A DNA stretch of 64,000 nt from Eublepharis macularius (GCF_028583425.1 NC_072800.1:12909001-12973000), one strand, 5' to 3'; positions 45,640 through 59,029 are shown, counted from the stretch's first letter. Notes: generated by a model not told the origin, from the sequence alone. Program-made: numbers and translations.

Positions 45640-46830
45640 TGTGGGAACTCTACGGTTTATTAATATGTCAATAATGATCAGTAATGTTAAACTGGATAGT
45701 TTCAGTTATGCAGGTAGGCTTTCTTACACAGGATCTTTGTTGATCTCCTGCTCTGAATTCTGATGTCATTTGGCGGTTAAATTATAAAAGGCTGCTGGGC
45801 TCTGAGCTGGAGTTGGGGCTGTGAAAAGAGGAGAGCAAAGTTCACAGTTGTGCTCGGCTATGAACCAGAGTTCCTCTACTCTAAGCTAATTTAAATCAGT
45901 TGCTCAGTCCATTACTTTGCATAGGCATGTAGTTCACTTTAGGTCAATAGCTCTCTCCGTTGAACCTCTCTCTCAGAATGGTGGGGATAAAATGGAATTC
46001 TTCCCAAATGTATGCTACTCTGAGCTGCTTGGAGGAAGGCTGTAATGCTTTTCTGTTTTAACTCTGCCTTGGACCAGTATTAAAGCTCCTCCTGACACTA
46101 CCTTAAACTTTTACCTCAGGAGGGCCTTGATCACGTCCAACACTCTTTTCACCCTCCCCACACAGAGCTTCAGGTGTTCTCTATCCAGGTGTTCTCTACC
46201 TGTTACCCAGACTTATACCTCAAGAACACCTTCCCATTGGGGTTTGAACCTTTCTGCTAACACCATCTGTGGCGTTTTGTCACCTTTGTATAAACTATAT
46301 AGTGTTGCCTCTCAAAAAGGTTTTCACTGCCACCAAACGCTTTCAACCTAGATCTAAATTGTTTAACTGGTATTACAGGAAAGGCTTTGTAATAGATGGT
46401 AGTATGACAGAACAGACAGCACATGGGAGTGGCTGTGAGATGAAAAAGAATTTATTTATAAGTACACAAGTGTGATGGTTGCAGAGTACTGATAAGCATA
46501 TTGGTTTCAGAATAGGTTCATAAGATTGATGATTTCAAAAATAATTATCTCTTCTTGAAGGTATATCCCCAGACCCAGTTACAGAGCCTTATTTTCCAAC
46601 AGATCCTCACTAACAGAATAAACACTATTCTCTTCCACACCGATTCACTCAGGCTTTTCCACACAGCTTGCCTGACCTAGATAGAAAAACTTCTCTCTGA
46701 GGCGCACACAGACTAACCCAGGCTCACAAACAGTTTGACAGAGTTTCTCAACACCCCACATAGATTCACTGAACTTGACAGAATGGACACTTTTTCTTCA
46801 GCACTCTGACTAAAACCTGCAGTTCACTCT
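45640..46830. other. Intergenic stretch, no recognised feature
   Basis: No coding match, SINE head or clear inverted repeat was seen. Confidence 0.4.
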
Positions 46831-46837
46831 GTCTCCT

Positions 46838-47735
46838 AGGGTTGCCAACGTCCTATATCCTCCCAACGAGTGGGGGGAGACTTGGCAGCGTGTTCTTTCT
46901 TCGCACACATGCTTTATGCCCACATGCTCTGGTGCCTGTGTGATGACGTCACTCTTGGAAGTGATGACGCGCTGGTCATGGGAGTGCTCCCATGCTCTGT
47001 GCGGGTATGATTTGGCCTGTTTATGGCCAAAATTGGTCCCAAATGAAGCACAGGAGCACTCCCATGGCCAGTGAAAAGATGTCACTTCCAGGAGTGACAT
47101 TGTTGCACCCTCTGGGAGAGAATGTACTGTGCGTGTTCCTGGGACGTCTGCCAGTAGAAAACGACTTCCCAAGGCTTGCCATCTTCCGCCAATTGCTGGC
47201 AGATCAGTGGGCAATGGAGCAAATCCCTGGGAGTTTGCTCACCACTGGCGGGCAGCTGAGAACCATATCCACGGGGGGGCAGAGGGGGTAGTCTTCCCCT
47301 GGCACCACCAAAGAGGGGGCGCTGGGCACAGCTGCCAGCCCTGGGAGCACTCGGGTGGCAGGACAGGGGGCGCGCTTGCTGCACACCCCCTGTCCTGTGG
47401 GGCAGGCAAAAGGCTGCACAGGTGGCTGGGTGGCTGCCCGCGCCATTCACCTGCCCCGCAGGACAGGAGGCGCGCAGCAAGCTGGCCACCCCGTCCTGCG
47501 GGGCAGGTGAATGGCGTGGGTGGCCTCCCAGCCATTCGCGCTGCCGGCGCCAGCTCCACAGCGCACTGGGACAGTGGGCTTGCCATGGGGCGGCACGTGC
47601 CACCCTTCACGATGACATCACAGAAGTGACATCATCACACAGCGCCGGGAGCGCGTGCGCACTGTGCACTTGCGCGAGTGGCTGGTCTTCGGTTGCCCTG
47701 GGCGCCGGCAACCGTAGATCCGGCCCTGTCTAGGA
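46838..47735. repeat. GC-rich TAGGGTTGCCAACGTCC-type element
   Basis: Left end tagggttgccaacgtcct; right end gccggcaaccgtaga. Internal cctgccccgcaggacagg segments repeat in both orientations (47380-47520). Frames on both strands are repeat-derived. Confidence 0.5.
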
Positions 47736-47739
47736 TACA

Positions 47740-48665
47740 GTTACTAGCCAGTCATAGCAGAGTCCACCCATCAGCTCCCCCTTCTTCTTTCCTCAGAGGC
47801 CTGCATTTAAACCCACAGTAACAAATATTAATCCCCCCCAAATTGAGGAGAAATAAAGCGCACAAAAATATTTACATGCAAAACATTATATATACAAATG
47901 TGCTAGAGCACTCAGAGCAATGTCCTGAATGGCAGGTAACAGTGATACAACTGTGCAATGGGCCATTCATGCTTGTCCCTGTCAAGCAGCCCTTGAAGAC
48001 AAAAGGCTTTTATGAAATACCGTTTAGCAGCTGCCTTCTCCGCAGTTTCCCTTCCTCTCCAAGTCTATGGTTCAGGCACTGAAGCAAAATGTAGTGGGGG
48101 GAAATGAAAGCCAAACCATTTGGCAGATATATATTTTAAACTACTAATAAGCATTGGATCAATTGCATTGGGATGAATAAACTGTATCCAGACTAGTAAA
48201 GATCAGAAGTTACATGCCCAGAAATTATTAAATTCTACTTCAGTTGACAGTATATTACAGCCACCCCAAATCCTGTTTGTTTTATCTCCCTCCAAACGTT
48301 TGCAATTGGGTTCTCCCTTTTTAGTGTCACAATTAACTCCCTGTCTGTGCAGGGCTGTTTTTGTACACCATTGTACATTATTTTTGGCAGCAACCATGAT
48401 TACAAGGAAGTTAGTGTTTGGTGCTCAGTGGAAACCCCGTACGAGTGGCACAGCTAAAGAAGCCTGAGAGAAATAGGCATGTTCAACTCTGGCCTTTATA
48501 CGCTTAGTGTGGTTAAATGACTTTACTACATAATGTTAAATATATGCTAGAAATATTCGATAGGTATATTTACGATGAGTACTCAGGTTCTGTCACTTGG
48601 AACTGTTTCCCAAGACAAGAACTTGTTACAGAACTGGTAAAATTCAAGGTTCTGCATGCATTGAG
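47740..48665. other. Intergenic stretch, no recognised feature
   Basis: AT-rich; nothing supported by eye. Confidence 0.4.
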
Positions 48666-48671
48666 GAAAAT

Positions 48672-48850
48672 TGGGCCCATTTTCACACTGCTTACCAGCC
48701 ACAGAACATCACGCCAAGTTTCCGGAACGACAGCGTCTTCCTGGCACAATTTCGCGCGAGAACTCGCGCGAAATCACGCCAGGAAGACGCTGTCATTCTG
48801 GGAGCTTGACGCGATGTTCCGTGGCCGGTAAGCAGTGTGAAAACAGCCCA
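48672..48850. mobile_element. Palindromic MITE-like element with CpG-rich centre
   Basis: Ends tgggcccattttcacactgc and agtgtgaaaacagccca; the arms meet at aatttcgcgcgagaactcgc gcgaaat. Arms of about 85 bp. Confidence 0.75.
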
Positions 48851-49014
48851 GTTGTAAAATCTTGAGGGATGAGAAACCTGAACGCTGGAGGTGAGTTTAC
48901 TGGCTCAGTCTGAAGAGAAGGGAATGATGAAGTTTAGAGAGTTAGAAAAAGAGATGATTTTACTGTTAAAAAGTTGTGCGCAACAGAAAAGGTGACAGAA
49001 CAGTTTAGAATTTG

Positions 49015-49200
49015 TTTGTTTGTTTATACTCTGCCATTCTCCCCAATGGGGACACACATTGTTTTCCTCTCTTCCATTTTATCCTCACAACAACCCTATG
49101 AGGTAGGTTAGGCTGAGGGTGTGTAACTGGCCAAAGGTCAGAGTACAGATTCGAATCTGGGTTCCCCGAATCCTAGTCCAACATGAGTACGCCACACTCC
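49015..49200 (-). mobile_element. tRNA-headed SINE
   Basis: tttatactctgccattctcc, acaaccctatgaggtaggtt, gattcgaatctgggttcccc are the complement of the family tail, body and box B region. Confidence 0.75.
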
Positions 49201-49224
49201 CAAATGTTTGAGATATGTTACACT

Positions 49225-49481
49225 CAGAGCTTTTTTTCTGGGAAAAAAGGTGGTGGAACTCAGTGGGTTACCCTCAGAGAAAATAGTCACATGGCTGGTG
49301 GCCCCGCCCCCTGATCTCCAGACAGAGGGGAGCTTAGATTGCCCTCCACACCGCCGGCGGCATGGAGGGCAATCTAAGCTTCCCTCTGCCTGGAGATCGG
49401 GGCGGGGCCACCAGCCATGTGACCATTTTCAAGAGGTTCTGGAACTCCGTTCCCCCGCGTTCCCCCTGAAAAAAAGCCCTG
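49225..49481. mobile_element. Palindromic hAT-like element, copy 5
   Basis: Flanks GTTACACT (49217-49224) and GTCACACT (49482-49489), 7 of 8. Left end CAGAGCTTTTTTT has one change. Confidence 0.88.
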
Positions 49482-50107
49482 GTCACACTTAATCTAGATG
49501 GCTGAGTAGCTGAAGGAGAAAACGATGCATGTTAAATTTTGAACTATCCCACTCGGTCATGTTGCTAAAAGGATCTTAATAAAGATGTAAGTGTGGATAT
49601 TCGATGTTTTATTCATAATAAATTGTTTCTTTTCAAAGAGAGCATTTTACAATGCAGTTCTGTCCCGAGTTACTCCAGTCTAAGCCTGTTGAAATTATTT
49701 GAGTTGATTTCTAGTTTCTGACCACATTTTGGATGTTTGCTTCGTTTCCCCTGGTAGTTTGTTAATCTTTACCTGATTTGCACGGATGATAGCATTTTTG
49801 AAACATATCTATCAGAAGGCAGCTCTGCACTGTAAGCCATTTGTATCAAGCTGTTTCTTAAATTGTCAACCCAGCCTTTCTTTTTTGTAGTTAAAGAAAC
49901 AAACTAAATGAGGTGTTGGGGGAAATCTCCCGTGGGTTTTAATGATAACTAACAGCTGCAGAGTGGGTGGATGGATGGGATTTGGATCCAGATGGACAGT
50001 GTACAGGTGTGGCGGAGTAGTTTTTTCCCACTGTGTGTCAGTCTCCTAACTCCATTCTGAATCTGTCCCCTGGAGCTATGATTTGCCCCAAAGGAGGAAA
50101 CATACAG

Positions 50108-50310
50108 AGCCAGTGCGGTATAATGGTTAGAAGGTCAGACGAGGATCTGGGAGACCCAAGTTCATATCTCTACTCTGCCATGGAAGCTTGCCAATCACAC
50201 CCACTTAGCCTAACCTACCTCACATGGTTGTAGTGGGGATGGAATAGAGGTGAAGAGAGCAACGTAAGCCACTTTGTGTCCCACTGGGGAATAAGGCGGG
50301 TATTCTAAAG
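50108..50310 (+). mobile_element. tRNA-headed SINE
   Basis: gagccagtgcggtataatgg then ttagaaggtcag; ccaagttcatatctctactc; tail tgtcccactggggaataagg. Confidence 0.75.
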
Positions 50311-50445
50311 ATATGAGCCAGAAAACATACATATACTTGTAACACATTCTCCTACACATTTAATTTTGTTTTGTTTGTGAATAGTCTTTACAATCATACC
50401 CTTCCACATTCAGCAACTGACTTGTAACATTTATGATAGGTTTAT

Positions 50446-50700
50446 GAGAGCCAGTTTTGTGTAGTGGTTAAGAGCGGCAGGACTCTAATCTGCAGAGCTG
50501 GGTTTGATTCCCCACTCCTCTGCTTGAAGCCAGCTGGGTGACCCTGGGTCAGTCGCAGCTCTCTCAGAGCTCTCTCAGCCCCACACACCTCACAGGGTGA
50601 TTATTGTTGTGGGGATAATACTTTGTAAACTGTTCTGACTGGGCATTAAGTTGTCCTGAAGGGCAGTATATAAATCAAATGTTGTTGTTGTTGTTGTAAT
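50446..50700 (+). mobile_element. tRNA-headed SINE (Sauria type), near full length
   Basis: gagccagttttgtgtagtgg, ctgggtttgattccccactc, tail gggcagtatataaatcaaat then (GTT)n. Confidence 0.9.
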
Positions 50701-50927
50701 TATTATATGAATTAAATGGAAGCCATCTATTGGTGAAATTGTACAATTTTTTTAATCAGTAAGGTGCTGACAGACAATTCTATTCCCAAAAATTAATCTG
50801 AAATTTAGGGCAAAAGTTTGAAAATGAGACAATAATGAACAGGATCCACTAAGTTATACTGATATAACCAGCTGTTTCCCCCTCCCCATAGGTCAGCACT
50901 GGATTGAGCATCTAAAAATGTTATAAG

Positions 50928-51184
50928 CAGGGCTTTTTTTCAGCTGGAACGCTGGGGAACAGAGTTCCGGAACCTCTTGAAAGTGGTCACATGGCTGGTG
51001 GCCCCGCCCCCTGATCTCCAGACAGAGGGGAGTTTAGATTGTCCTCCGCGCTGCAGAGCAGCATGGAGGGCAATCTCAACTCCCCTCTGTCTGGAGATCA
51101 GGGGGCGGGGTCACCAGCCATGTGACCATTTTCAAGAGGTTCTGGAACTCCGTTCCACCGCATTCCAGCCGAAAAAAAGCCCTG
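50928..51184. mobile_element. Palindromic hAT-like element, copy 6, no matching target duplication
   Basis: Complete ends CAGGGCTTTTTTTC and AAAAAAAGCCCTG, but flanks GTTATAAG and ACCTCATG do not match. Confidence 0.88.
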
Positions 51185-51953
51185 ACCTCATGTGTGTTCC
51201 CATGTAACTTTCTCTACTTTTTGCTCTTGCTTTACTTGACATGGAGATAGCAGTTGTTTTGCTGATTCACTTTTACGAAACAGCGGGATGCAAATAATTG
51301 CAGGACCTGTGCCACAGTTTGGTAATGCCAAAGTGTCACGGTACAGGTTTCAGCTGACTGTAATTAGAGCAGGTCAGAGTTTTGGTAGCATGGTGAAATG
51401 AGAAACACTTCTCTGTCCTGTCCTTTAAGAGGTTAGGATCTTGAGGATCTGCCTCTTCGAGGAATGTGGGTGTGAAAAATACTGGAATACAATCTGGGGA
51501 AAGAGTACATCTTGGCAGAGGTCCCATAATATCTTAGTTTCAGTAAAGCTTGCCAAAAGCTGGTGGACTGTTTATAGGTTCAGATGTTTTTTTAAGTTTA
51601 ATTCAGCAGTAATGCTGCAATTTCATACCTGTACTAATACTGGTATTTTTTTTTGTCTCCTTGGTGATTCTCCACCCTTTCCCATGTAATTGAAACATTA
51701 ATAACATTGGGTTGGTGCCAAAGGTTCCATTCAACTAACAGTGGATCTTTCTTTTGGTGTAAGGAGCCTTCTATCAATAGAACATGCTTCTTTCACTAAA
51801 GGGACGCTTCTTACACCAAAGGAAGCTCCATTGTAAAGGAACGGAATAACTGGATTCAACCTGTTAAATGTTATGGATTGCTTCGCTTTTGTGATCTTAC
51901 CAAACTCTCCTTCGTTTGCACCCTTTAAAAAGTCTGCAAGTATATATTCTATA

Positions 51954-52213
51954 CAGGGCTTTTTTTCTGGGAAAAGAGGTGGTGGAACTCAGTGGGTTGC
52001 CCTCAGAGAAAATGGTCACATGGCTGGTGGCCCTGCCCCCTGATCTCCAGACAGAGGGGAGTTGAGATTGCCCTCCGTGCCGCCGAGCGGCGTGGAGGGC
52101 AATCCCAACTCCCCTCTGTCTGGAGATCAGGGGGCAGGGCCACCAGCCATGTGACCATTTTCAAGAGGTTCCGGAACTCCGTTCCCTCGCGTTCCCCCTG
52201 AAAAAAAGCCCTG
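51954..52213. mobile_element. Palindromic hAT-like element, copy 7
   Basis: ATTCTATA duplicated perfectly at 51946-51953 and 52214-52221. Near-perfect central palindrome. Confidence 0.93.
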
Positions 52214-52831
52214 ATTCTATACAACAATGCATACTTAACTGCAATCTCATAATTAGGACAGCAAGCTAGAATAATTTGGTTGGTTCAAAATTTAATTTGT
52301 GACAAAAACTGTGCAACCTAATCTTATACAGTTTTTTGTGAAAGTGAGTCCCCCCCCCATAATAAAAGAGGCTATTTCTCTGCATGTACACAAAGTTGTG
52401 ACCTTAGCTGGTTGACCTGTGGGCCTGCATGTCACTGTGTAGGCTGTCCAGATGGACTGCTTCATTCCTTCTATGCCAGATTTGATGGGAAACTAGTTTG
52501 TGTCCAGAATCGTAGATAGAAGGCCTAAAGGAGGCCTGAAGAAAAGAGAGGAGGGGTGATGATGAACCTGGATGCTGTTCCAGGATGCTCAGCCATCTAG
52601 TACCATTCCTGACAACTAATTCAAGTGTCTCTGAATTGGCAATAGGTAAAAGCTTTCTGCAGATATTTATCTTTGAATCTTATAGAAAAAACATGTTGCC
52701 TACAGGTTGTGTCTGCAGTGGAAAACTAATATACATTTTTATATTGCTCAAAACATTTGTAAGATTCTGTACCTGGGGCTGCTTCAAAAACATTTTGAGA
52801 CCATGAACAACCGGAAACCATTTTTGAAGGC

Positions 52832-53277
52832 CAGGGCTCATTTTGAGGGGGAATGTGCCAGAACGCAGTTCTGGCAGTTCCCCAAAGAGGTCACGTCAAG
52901 TGGCCCTGCCCACCTGACTCTTGGCCATTTTGGGCCCGTTTCAGCCTGGATTGTGGCCGAAACAGCCTGGATCAGTCCTCTGACAGGTGGTGGATCATGC
53001 TCCTGTTCAGCAGCAGCCCGATCCTGACCATTTTGGGCCCCTTTTCAGCCATTTTCAGCCCCTTTTTGCCATTTTGGGCCCAATTTTGTCCCTGAATGGC
53101 CAGGATTGGGTCCAAAGCAGCCAGGATAGGTGATGTCAGGGGGTGTGGCATATGCAAACCAGTTATGCTAATGACACATTTCCGGTGATGGCAAGGGGCA
53201 TGGCATATGCTAATGAGTTATGCTAATATGCTATGCTAATGAGTCCCTCCAGCTCTTTTTCTACAAAATGACCCCTG
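52832..53277. mobile_element. Non-autonomous hAT-like element (CAGGGCTCATTT type)
   Basis: TTGAAGGC duplicated perfectly at 52824-52831 and 53278-53285. Ends match those of 26712-27447. The inside has ccattttgggcccg and ttatgctaatg tandem motifs instead of the GA-rich tandem. Confidence 0.88.
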
Positions 53278-53672
53278 TTGAAGGCTACGTAAAGCCATGC
53301 AAAGTCTTCACTGAAGCAACATAATTCACACGACTCTGCACAAATTGACCTTTTTTGCTTTTGTTAAAATCTGAACTTGACCATTATGGGCTTGCTGCTG
53401 TATCGAATAAGATAAAGAACTTTTGTTCGGCAATCGTGAGTTTTGGCTTTGTGTAGAGGTTTACGGCTTGGTTTAGCACAGATTTTTTTTATACGTTACA
53501 TTTATCAGTGAACTCCAGGCTTTCCACTTGTGCGGAAGAGAGTTTTCCTGATGGGTTTATCAACTTGTTGTGCAAGCACATCCTGTTCGCATACATTTTT
53601 TGCCCTGTGCAGGATCCTGTATCAAGTGCACCCTCGGGGGTGTGTGTGTGTCTTTTTGTAGATCAGACAATC

Positions 53673-54001
53673 CAGGGCTTTTTTTCTGGGAAAAGAGGTG
53701 GTGGAACTCAGAGGTGGAACTCAGGACCGCACATTGACGTCACTTTGGGTCTGCTGGAACAAGGGGGGAGTTTTAAAAAGTTTAAATCGCCCTCTGCAAA
53801 AATGGTCACATGGCCTGTGGCCCCGCCCCCTGATCTCCAGACAGAGGGGAGTTTAGATTGCCCTCTGTGCCAAAGCGGCGCGGAGGGCAATCTCAACTCC
53901 CCTCTGTCTGGAGATCAGGGGGCGGGGCCACCGGCCATGTGACCATTTTCAAGAGGTGCCGGAACTCCGTTCCACTGCGTTCCTGCTGAAAAAAAGCCCT
54001 G
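53673..54001. mobile_element. Palindromic hAT-like element, copy 8
   Basis: AGACAATC duplicated perfectly at 53665-53672 and 54002-54009. This copy is at its original target site. Confidence 0.93.
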
Positions 54002-54337
54002 AGACAATCTGGCTTACAGAGGGCAGCGATGCTCATGTTGATCTCTTTAAGGGAAGCGCTGTCACTTTCATTTTGTATTTATATATTCACAGTAGAGTAG
54101 TACGGTACTGCAGGTGGGGGAGAGAACTTTCAAAAACACGGAAGAAATAAAAAGAGAATAACAGGAAAGTCTATGCAAAGATGGGGATACTGTTACAGAA
54201 GGAAAGTTCATCTGGGCAGTTGCGTCCTGCTGTGCTTGTGTGGTCAAGCAGACAAGCTATAGGAGCACTTCTGGGGTTTAAGCTCCAGCATATGAATGGG
54301 AAGCATTCAGCGTCTACAGTTCAGCAATAAATAGTAC
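54002..54337. repeat. 336-bp flank duplicated at 63640-63975
   Basis: By eye about 16 mismatches over 336 bp and no gaps between the two copies; the match stops abruptly after agtac. Confidence 0.92.
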
Positions 54338-57160
54338 TGTGCAGGGGCGGGGGTGTTGTTACATGTCATGCCATAAGCATTGTCCCATAGGCTCCACTGG
54401 TGCTTCTGCAACCGCAAACTGTAAATTGCAAAATATGTACTATGTGCAGCAGGAAAGAGGGATATATAGTCCCTTGCATTCAGAATCACAATTGTTTGCC
54501 ACCGGGAAATGTGATGTCTGTGCAATAGAACTATTTACTATGAGGACAGATGTTGACTTCCGCAGTGGTTGCTGTGGGCCGTAACTGTGCAATTGGAGTC
54601 ACCAGCAGGATTGCTATCAGTATAAGGTGTAACAAACACCTGCCCCCTGCCCCCATGAAAGCAGCTATTTCCTCAGGCTATCATAGCCTCTTCTCCAGCA
54701 ATCTCTTTTTTCAGGAGCAGAATCAGCATCAGATATGTGGATATTAGCATGGGATTCTCCCATGACCAAATGGTTTTTGCTTCTAAAGGTGACACCACTT
54801 CTTATGCTTTGCATTGAAGGGGGAGCAGAGAAAGAGGTGGGAAGCTGATGATTAATTAAATTAAATTGTGAGGGGGGTGCTTCCTGCATTTCCTACAGAG
54901 AAAACCCCCCAGTCTGAATTTTTAGGGACGTTGATATGGCACAACGCCTCTGTTGCAGCTGACTCAGCCTCTGCCCCCTGGTTCCTCTACTGAATGTCCT
55001 GAAGTAGCTGAACCAAAAGCTGATATCCCCTATTCGGGTATCCTAGTAGATTTCAATCCCTTGGGAATGCCTCTGTTGTGTTGCATCCCCTGGGGTCGGC
55101 CGCACAGACGATGTGATGGGTCAGGCAAACTGAAACAAGGTGTGCCAGGTTGACAGATGCTGTTACCCTGCATTCCATATGCAGTTAGGGAGGATTGAGT
55201 GACTTACCCGTGACTCCCTCTTACAACAGCAGAACAGCTGGCTCATTGGAGAAGGGCAGCTTGCATGGGTGGGAGGATGACCTGCATCCACCAGAATTGC
55301 CTCGGTAGATCAGATCAAAGTCCATCCAGCCTGTTTCCAACAGTGGCCTTGCCACCAGGTGGCTCTGAGTATCATAAACAAGGCAGCTAGATGATGACCT
55401 TTTGCTATTGTTTGTCATCTGGTATTCAGAATGTATCCCGAATCAGTACAAGAAGATTCTGCTTACTAGGTTGTTGATACATGGGGACCCAAGAAAGAAT
55501 GAATGGAAGGATGGACAATTTGGAAATCCCACCCCATTTCCCAACATCTTTTAAAAAATAAATAAAATGATAGATCAGTCTTCCTTTTTTTAAACAAAAA
55601 ATAATCTAAGCTTGAGCGTATCCCTATATCTTAGGGCAGTGAATTCCATAAACAAATCTACATAGTATTAAAAAATCCTTCCTTCTGTCAGTTAAAATCA
55701 TATAATTAATTTAAACAATTCTCTTGTGCCAAAGATCATAGAGTCTCTCTACATGAGGCATCTGACATGTGAAGAACATTTGTCAGGAGAGGCAATGTTA
55801 GCCGGGAAGGCAGCAGGGCAAAGGCTTTGCTATACACTGGAGCTGTGTGGAGGGGCTGTTAAATGCCAGGAGGGAAATTTCAGCCCATTATAACCTCTCC
55901 AGGTCCAAGCCCAGCTCTGGAAGGCAGCTCCAGCCCTTTCCATTCCTCGCTGGTTGCAATCCCACAGTTTTAAACTGGAGAGGGGAAATTGACAGAGCTT
56001 TCAGGGAGTCGAAGATGAAATTAACAAACCCCCTGAGGAGCGATCTCAGCTAGCTCTGTCTTTTTAAACTCCTCTTCATGGCTAACATTGCATCGCCCTA
56101 CACTTGATGAACATGTGCCGAGGCATCTCGTGTAGACAGTCTCATAGTCAGGCACCGGACACTAGTGTGTATCCCAAGGCAAACAGTTTGTGAAAAATCT
56201 GTTATATCTGTGCTCATTAAAGTAGGAAGGTAATAATGGGCAGGATTTCACTGTTGGTGAGCATTGAGGGATTGTGTATGGAGCAGTGGGTTCTGTGGGG
56301 AAGAGAGAAAGCAATCCTAGTCCGAGCAAAGAAGGCACTCATTCACAAAATGTTGCTGCTGACCCACATTTTGGTGTAGGAGGTTGCCTGAACTTTTAAA
56401 AACATGTGTTAGAAATCAGTTTTCCCCAGCCCAAACATGGTTTTGGATACTGGAAGCGTTTGGTTCCCATGCTCAGTAATCAGTGGGTGGAGGTGCTCTT
56501 CATAACTCTCTGAGCTGTGAAGGAATGTGTGAAAAATGGAGTACAGAAATCTAAGGTCAACAGGGCATATTCTCTACTCCAAGCGATTGTGCATTCAAAC
56601 ATGCCAGCCAGTCTTTGCTTAGGAGAGGTGGGGTACAAGAATTTCCCTCGGAGCAATATCTGTTTTCATATCTAAAAATGGCAAACTGAGTTCTAAGCAA
56701 AATGCAAGAAGGGTATTGAATGATTTGCATACATAGTATTTAGGAGCATGTGAAGCTCCATTATTTTGTATTCTGTACAACCAATTTCATACAATTGTTT
56801 TTGAAAGTATTCTGTACACTACTTTGGGGGATGCAAACTAGAAGATATCTTAAATCATTTTATCCTTCAAAACATTTCTATTAAAGAATGTGGTGATTGT
56901 CTAGTGTCATCGGAAAAAATTGCTCTAGGAACATTCGGAAGACGAAATTGTGCGCAAAACGTCTCACAGGGAGAGAAATGATACTTAATTAGAAATAAAA
57001 ATAGAAAAAATAGTGTGCAAAATAAATAAAAACTATAATAAATTTACATTAAGATACATCACAATAACCATTAAAATGTTGGCAAGAATTATAAATAAAA
57101 TTGGCCCTTATTATCCAAAAAAATCCCCAATTTTACATTGCCAAAGTGTTTTGTGCATGT
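54338..57160. other. Intergenic stretch, no recognised feature
   Basis: No coding segment, SINE head or long inverted repeat was seen. Confidence 0.4.
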
Positions 57161-57161
57161 C

Positions 57162-58605
57162 AGTGCAGTATAGTGGTTAGAATCATAGGCTGGAAGGTAC
57201 CTCCAGGGTCATCTAGTCCAACCTCCTGCACAGTGCAGGAAATTCACAACTACCTCCCCCCCCACACACATCTTCTGCACCATACCCAGAAGATGGCAAA
57301 ACACCACCAGGCCTGGAGAAAATTGCTACCTGACCCCAAAGTGGCAATCGACATTACCCTGGGCATATAAGAAGGGGCCATGAGAACTAAGGACTGATGT
57401 CACCCTTCCTGCCCCCCCCCCTCATGATCTGCCCAGGTTCACAGAATCTGCATTGCTGTCAGAGGGCCATCTAGCCTCTGCTTAAAAACCTCCAAAGAAG
57501 GAGAGCCCACCACCTCCCGAGGAAGCCTGTTCCACTGAGGGACCGCTCTAACTGTCAGTAAGTTCTTCCTACTGTTTAGCTGAAAACTCTTTTGATTTAA
57601 TTTCAAGCCGTTGGTTCTGGTCTGACCTTCTGGGGCAACAGAAAACCCCATGCTATTTTCTATATAACAGCCCTTCAAATATCACCTCTCAGTCGTCTCC
57701 TCTCCAGGCTAAACGTACCTAGCTTCTTCAACCTTTCCTCATAGGATTTGGTCTCTCCTCACCATCACCAGACCCCTCACCATCTTCATCGCCCTCCTCT
57801 GGACATGTTCCTGCTTGTCTATATCCTTCTTAAATTGTGGTGCCCCAAATTGAACACAGTACTCTTGGTGACGTCTAACCAGATCACAGAGTAGAGCGAC
57901 ACCATCACTTTGGTTGATCTAGACACTATGTTTCTGTTGATATAGCCCAAAATTGCATTTGCCTTTTTAGCTACCACATCACATTGCTGACTCATGTTCA
58001 GTGTATGTTCTATTAAGACTCCTAGATCCTTTTCGCACATACTACTAAGACAAGTCTCCCCCATCCTCTAATTACTCATTTGATTTTTCCTACCTAAATG
58101 CAGAACTTTACATTTATCTCTGTTGAAATTCATTTGTTTTGGCCCAGTTTTCCAGCCTGTATCCTGACTCTGTCTTTGACCATATTTGCTACCCCTTCTA
58201 ATTTTGTATCATCTGAAAATATAATAAACACTCTCTCTATTCCTTCATCCAAATCATTTATAAAAATGTTGAACATAAAAGGTCCCAGGACGTATCCCTG
58301 AGGCACTCCACTTGTCACTTCTCTCCAAGGGGGTGAGGAATCATTAACAAGCACTCTTTGGGTGCAATCTGTCAACCAGTTACAGATCCACCTAACAGTA
58401 ATATGATAGTTGGATAGGTTAGATAGTTGGACTAAGGTTTAAACTCACAGTCTGCAGCTCAAGCTTGCTGCTGACCTTGGGCCAATCGCTCAGTCTAACC
58501 TACCTCACAGGATTGTTGCTGTGAAGATACATCAGAGGACAAGAGAATGCCACTTAGGGTCCCCAATGAAGCAAAATGTGGGATATAAATATCTAAATAA
58601 AGTTC
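57162..58605 (+). mobile_element. tRNA-headed SINE split by a CR1 insertion
   Basis: The head cagtgcagtatagtggttag ends at 57180 and the body atagttggactaaggtttaa resumes at 58423, ending with tatctaaataaag. Between them lies the CR1 at 57181-58416. Confidence 0.75.
57181..58416 (-). mobile_element. CR1 LINE, 5'-truncated, minus strand
   Basis: The minus strand encodes the reverse-transcriptase segment TSGVPQGYVLGPFMFNIFIN and FSDDTKLEGV, later RKNLLTVRAVPQWNRLPREV, with frameshifts between. The 3' end is the complement of aatcataggctggaaggtac. GGTTAG flanks it at 57175-57180 and 58417-58422. Dead copy. Confidence 0.9.
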
Positions 58606-59029
58606 CCCAGCATCTTGAATCTGTTCAAATGTCTTATATCTTAAAGACAAAGTGGTTCATTACAATCGATATAAACTGATTTGATGGCTGATGAGGATTA
58701 GGTTTATTTATAATCAGTCAAGAAATAGTTCTAGTCATTCACATAGATTAATAAATTACAGACTCTTTTTACATTTACATTCTGGCCAGGGAAGAACAAC
58801 TTTTTACCAGTAATCTTTATTAGTTCCCAAATCTGGTGAAACACAAACATTCTATCAATAAAGCCATACTATATTTTTACTATAGCTGTACAAATTTTGA
58901 ACTGAAAAGTTAAAATATATTAAAAGTTAAAATATGTACACATACACTCAAAATTGACACAGCTCTCCCACAACAGACTTTCCCTCGTACCTCTTGGTTC
59001 GCTTCATGCTAGTTTGCTTTAACCAAAAT

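Noticed and set aside
47082..47629. Overlapping frames of 166 and 173 codons on both strands
   Set aside because: GC-rich repeat with internal inverted segments; frames on both strands are side effects.
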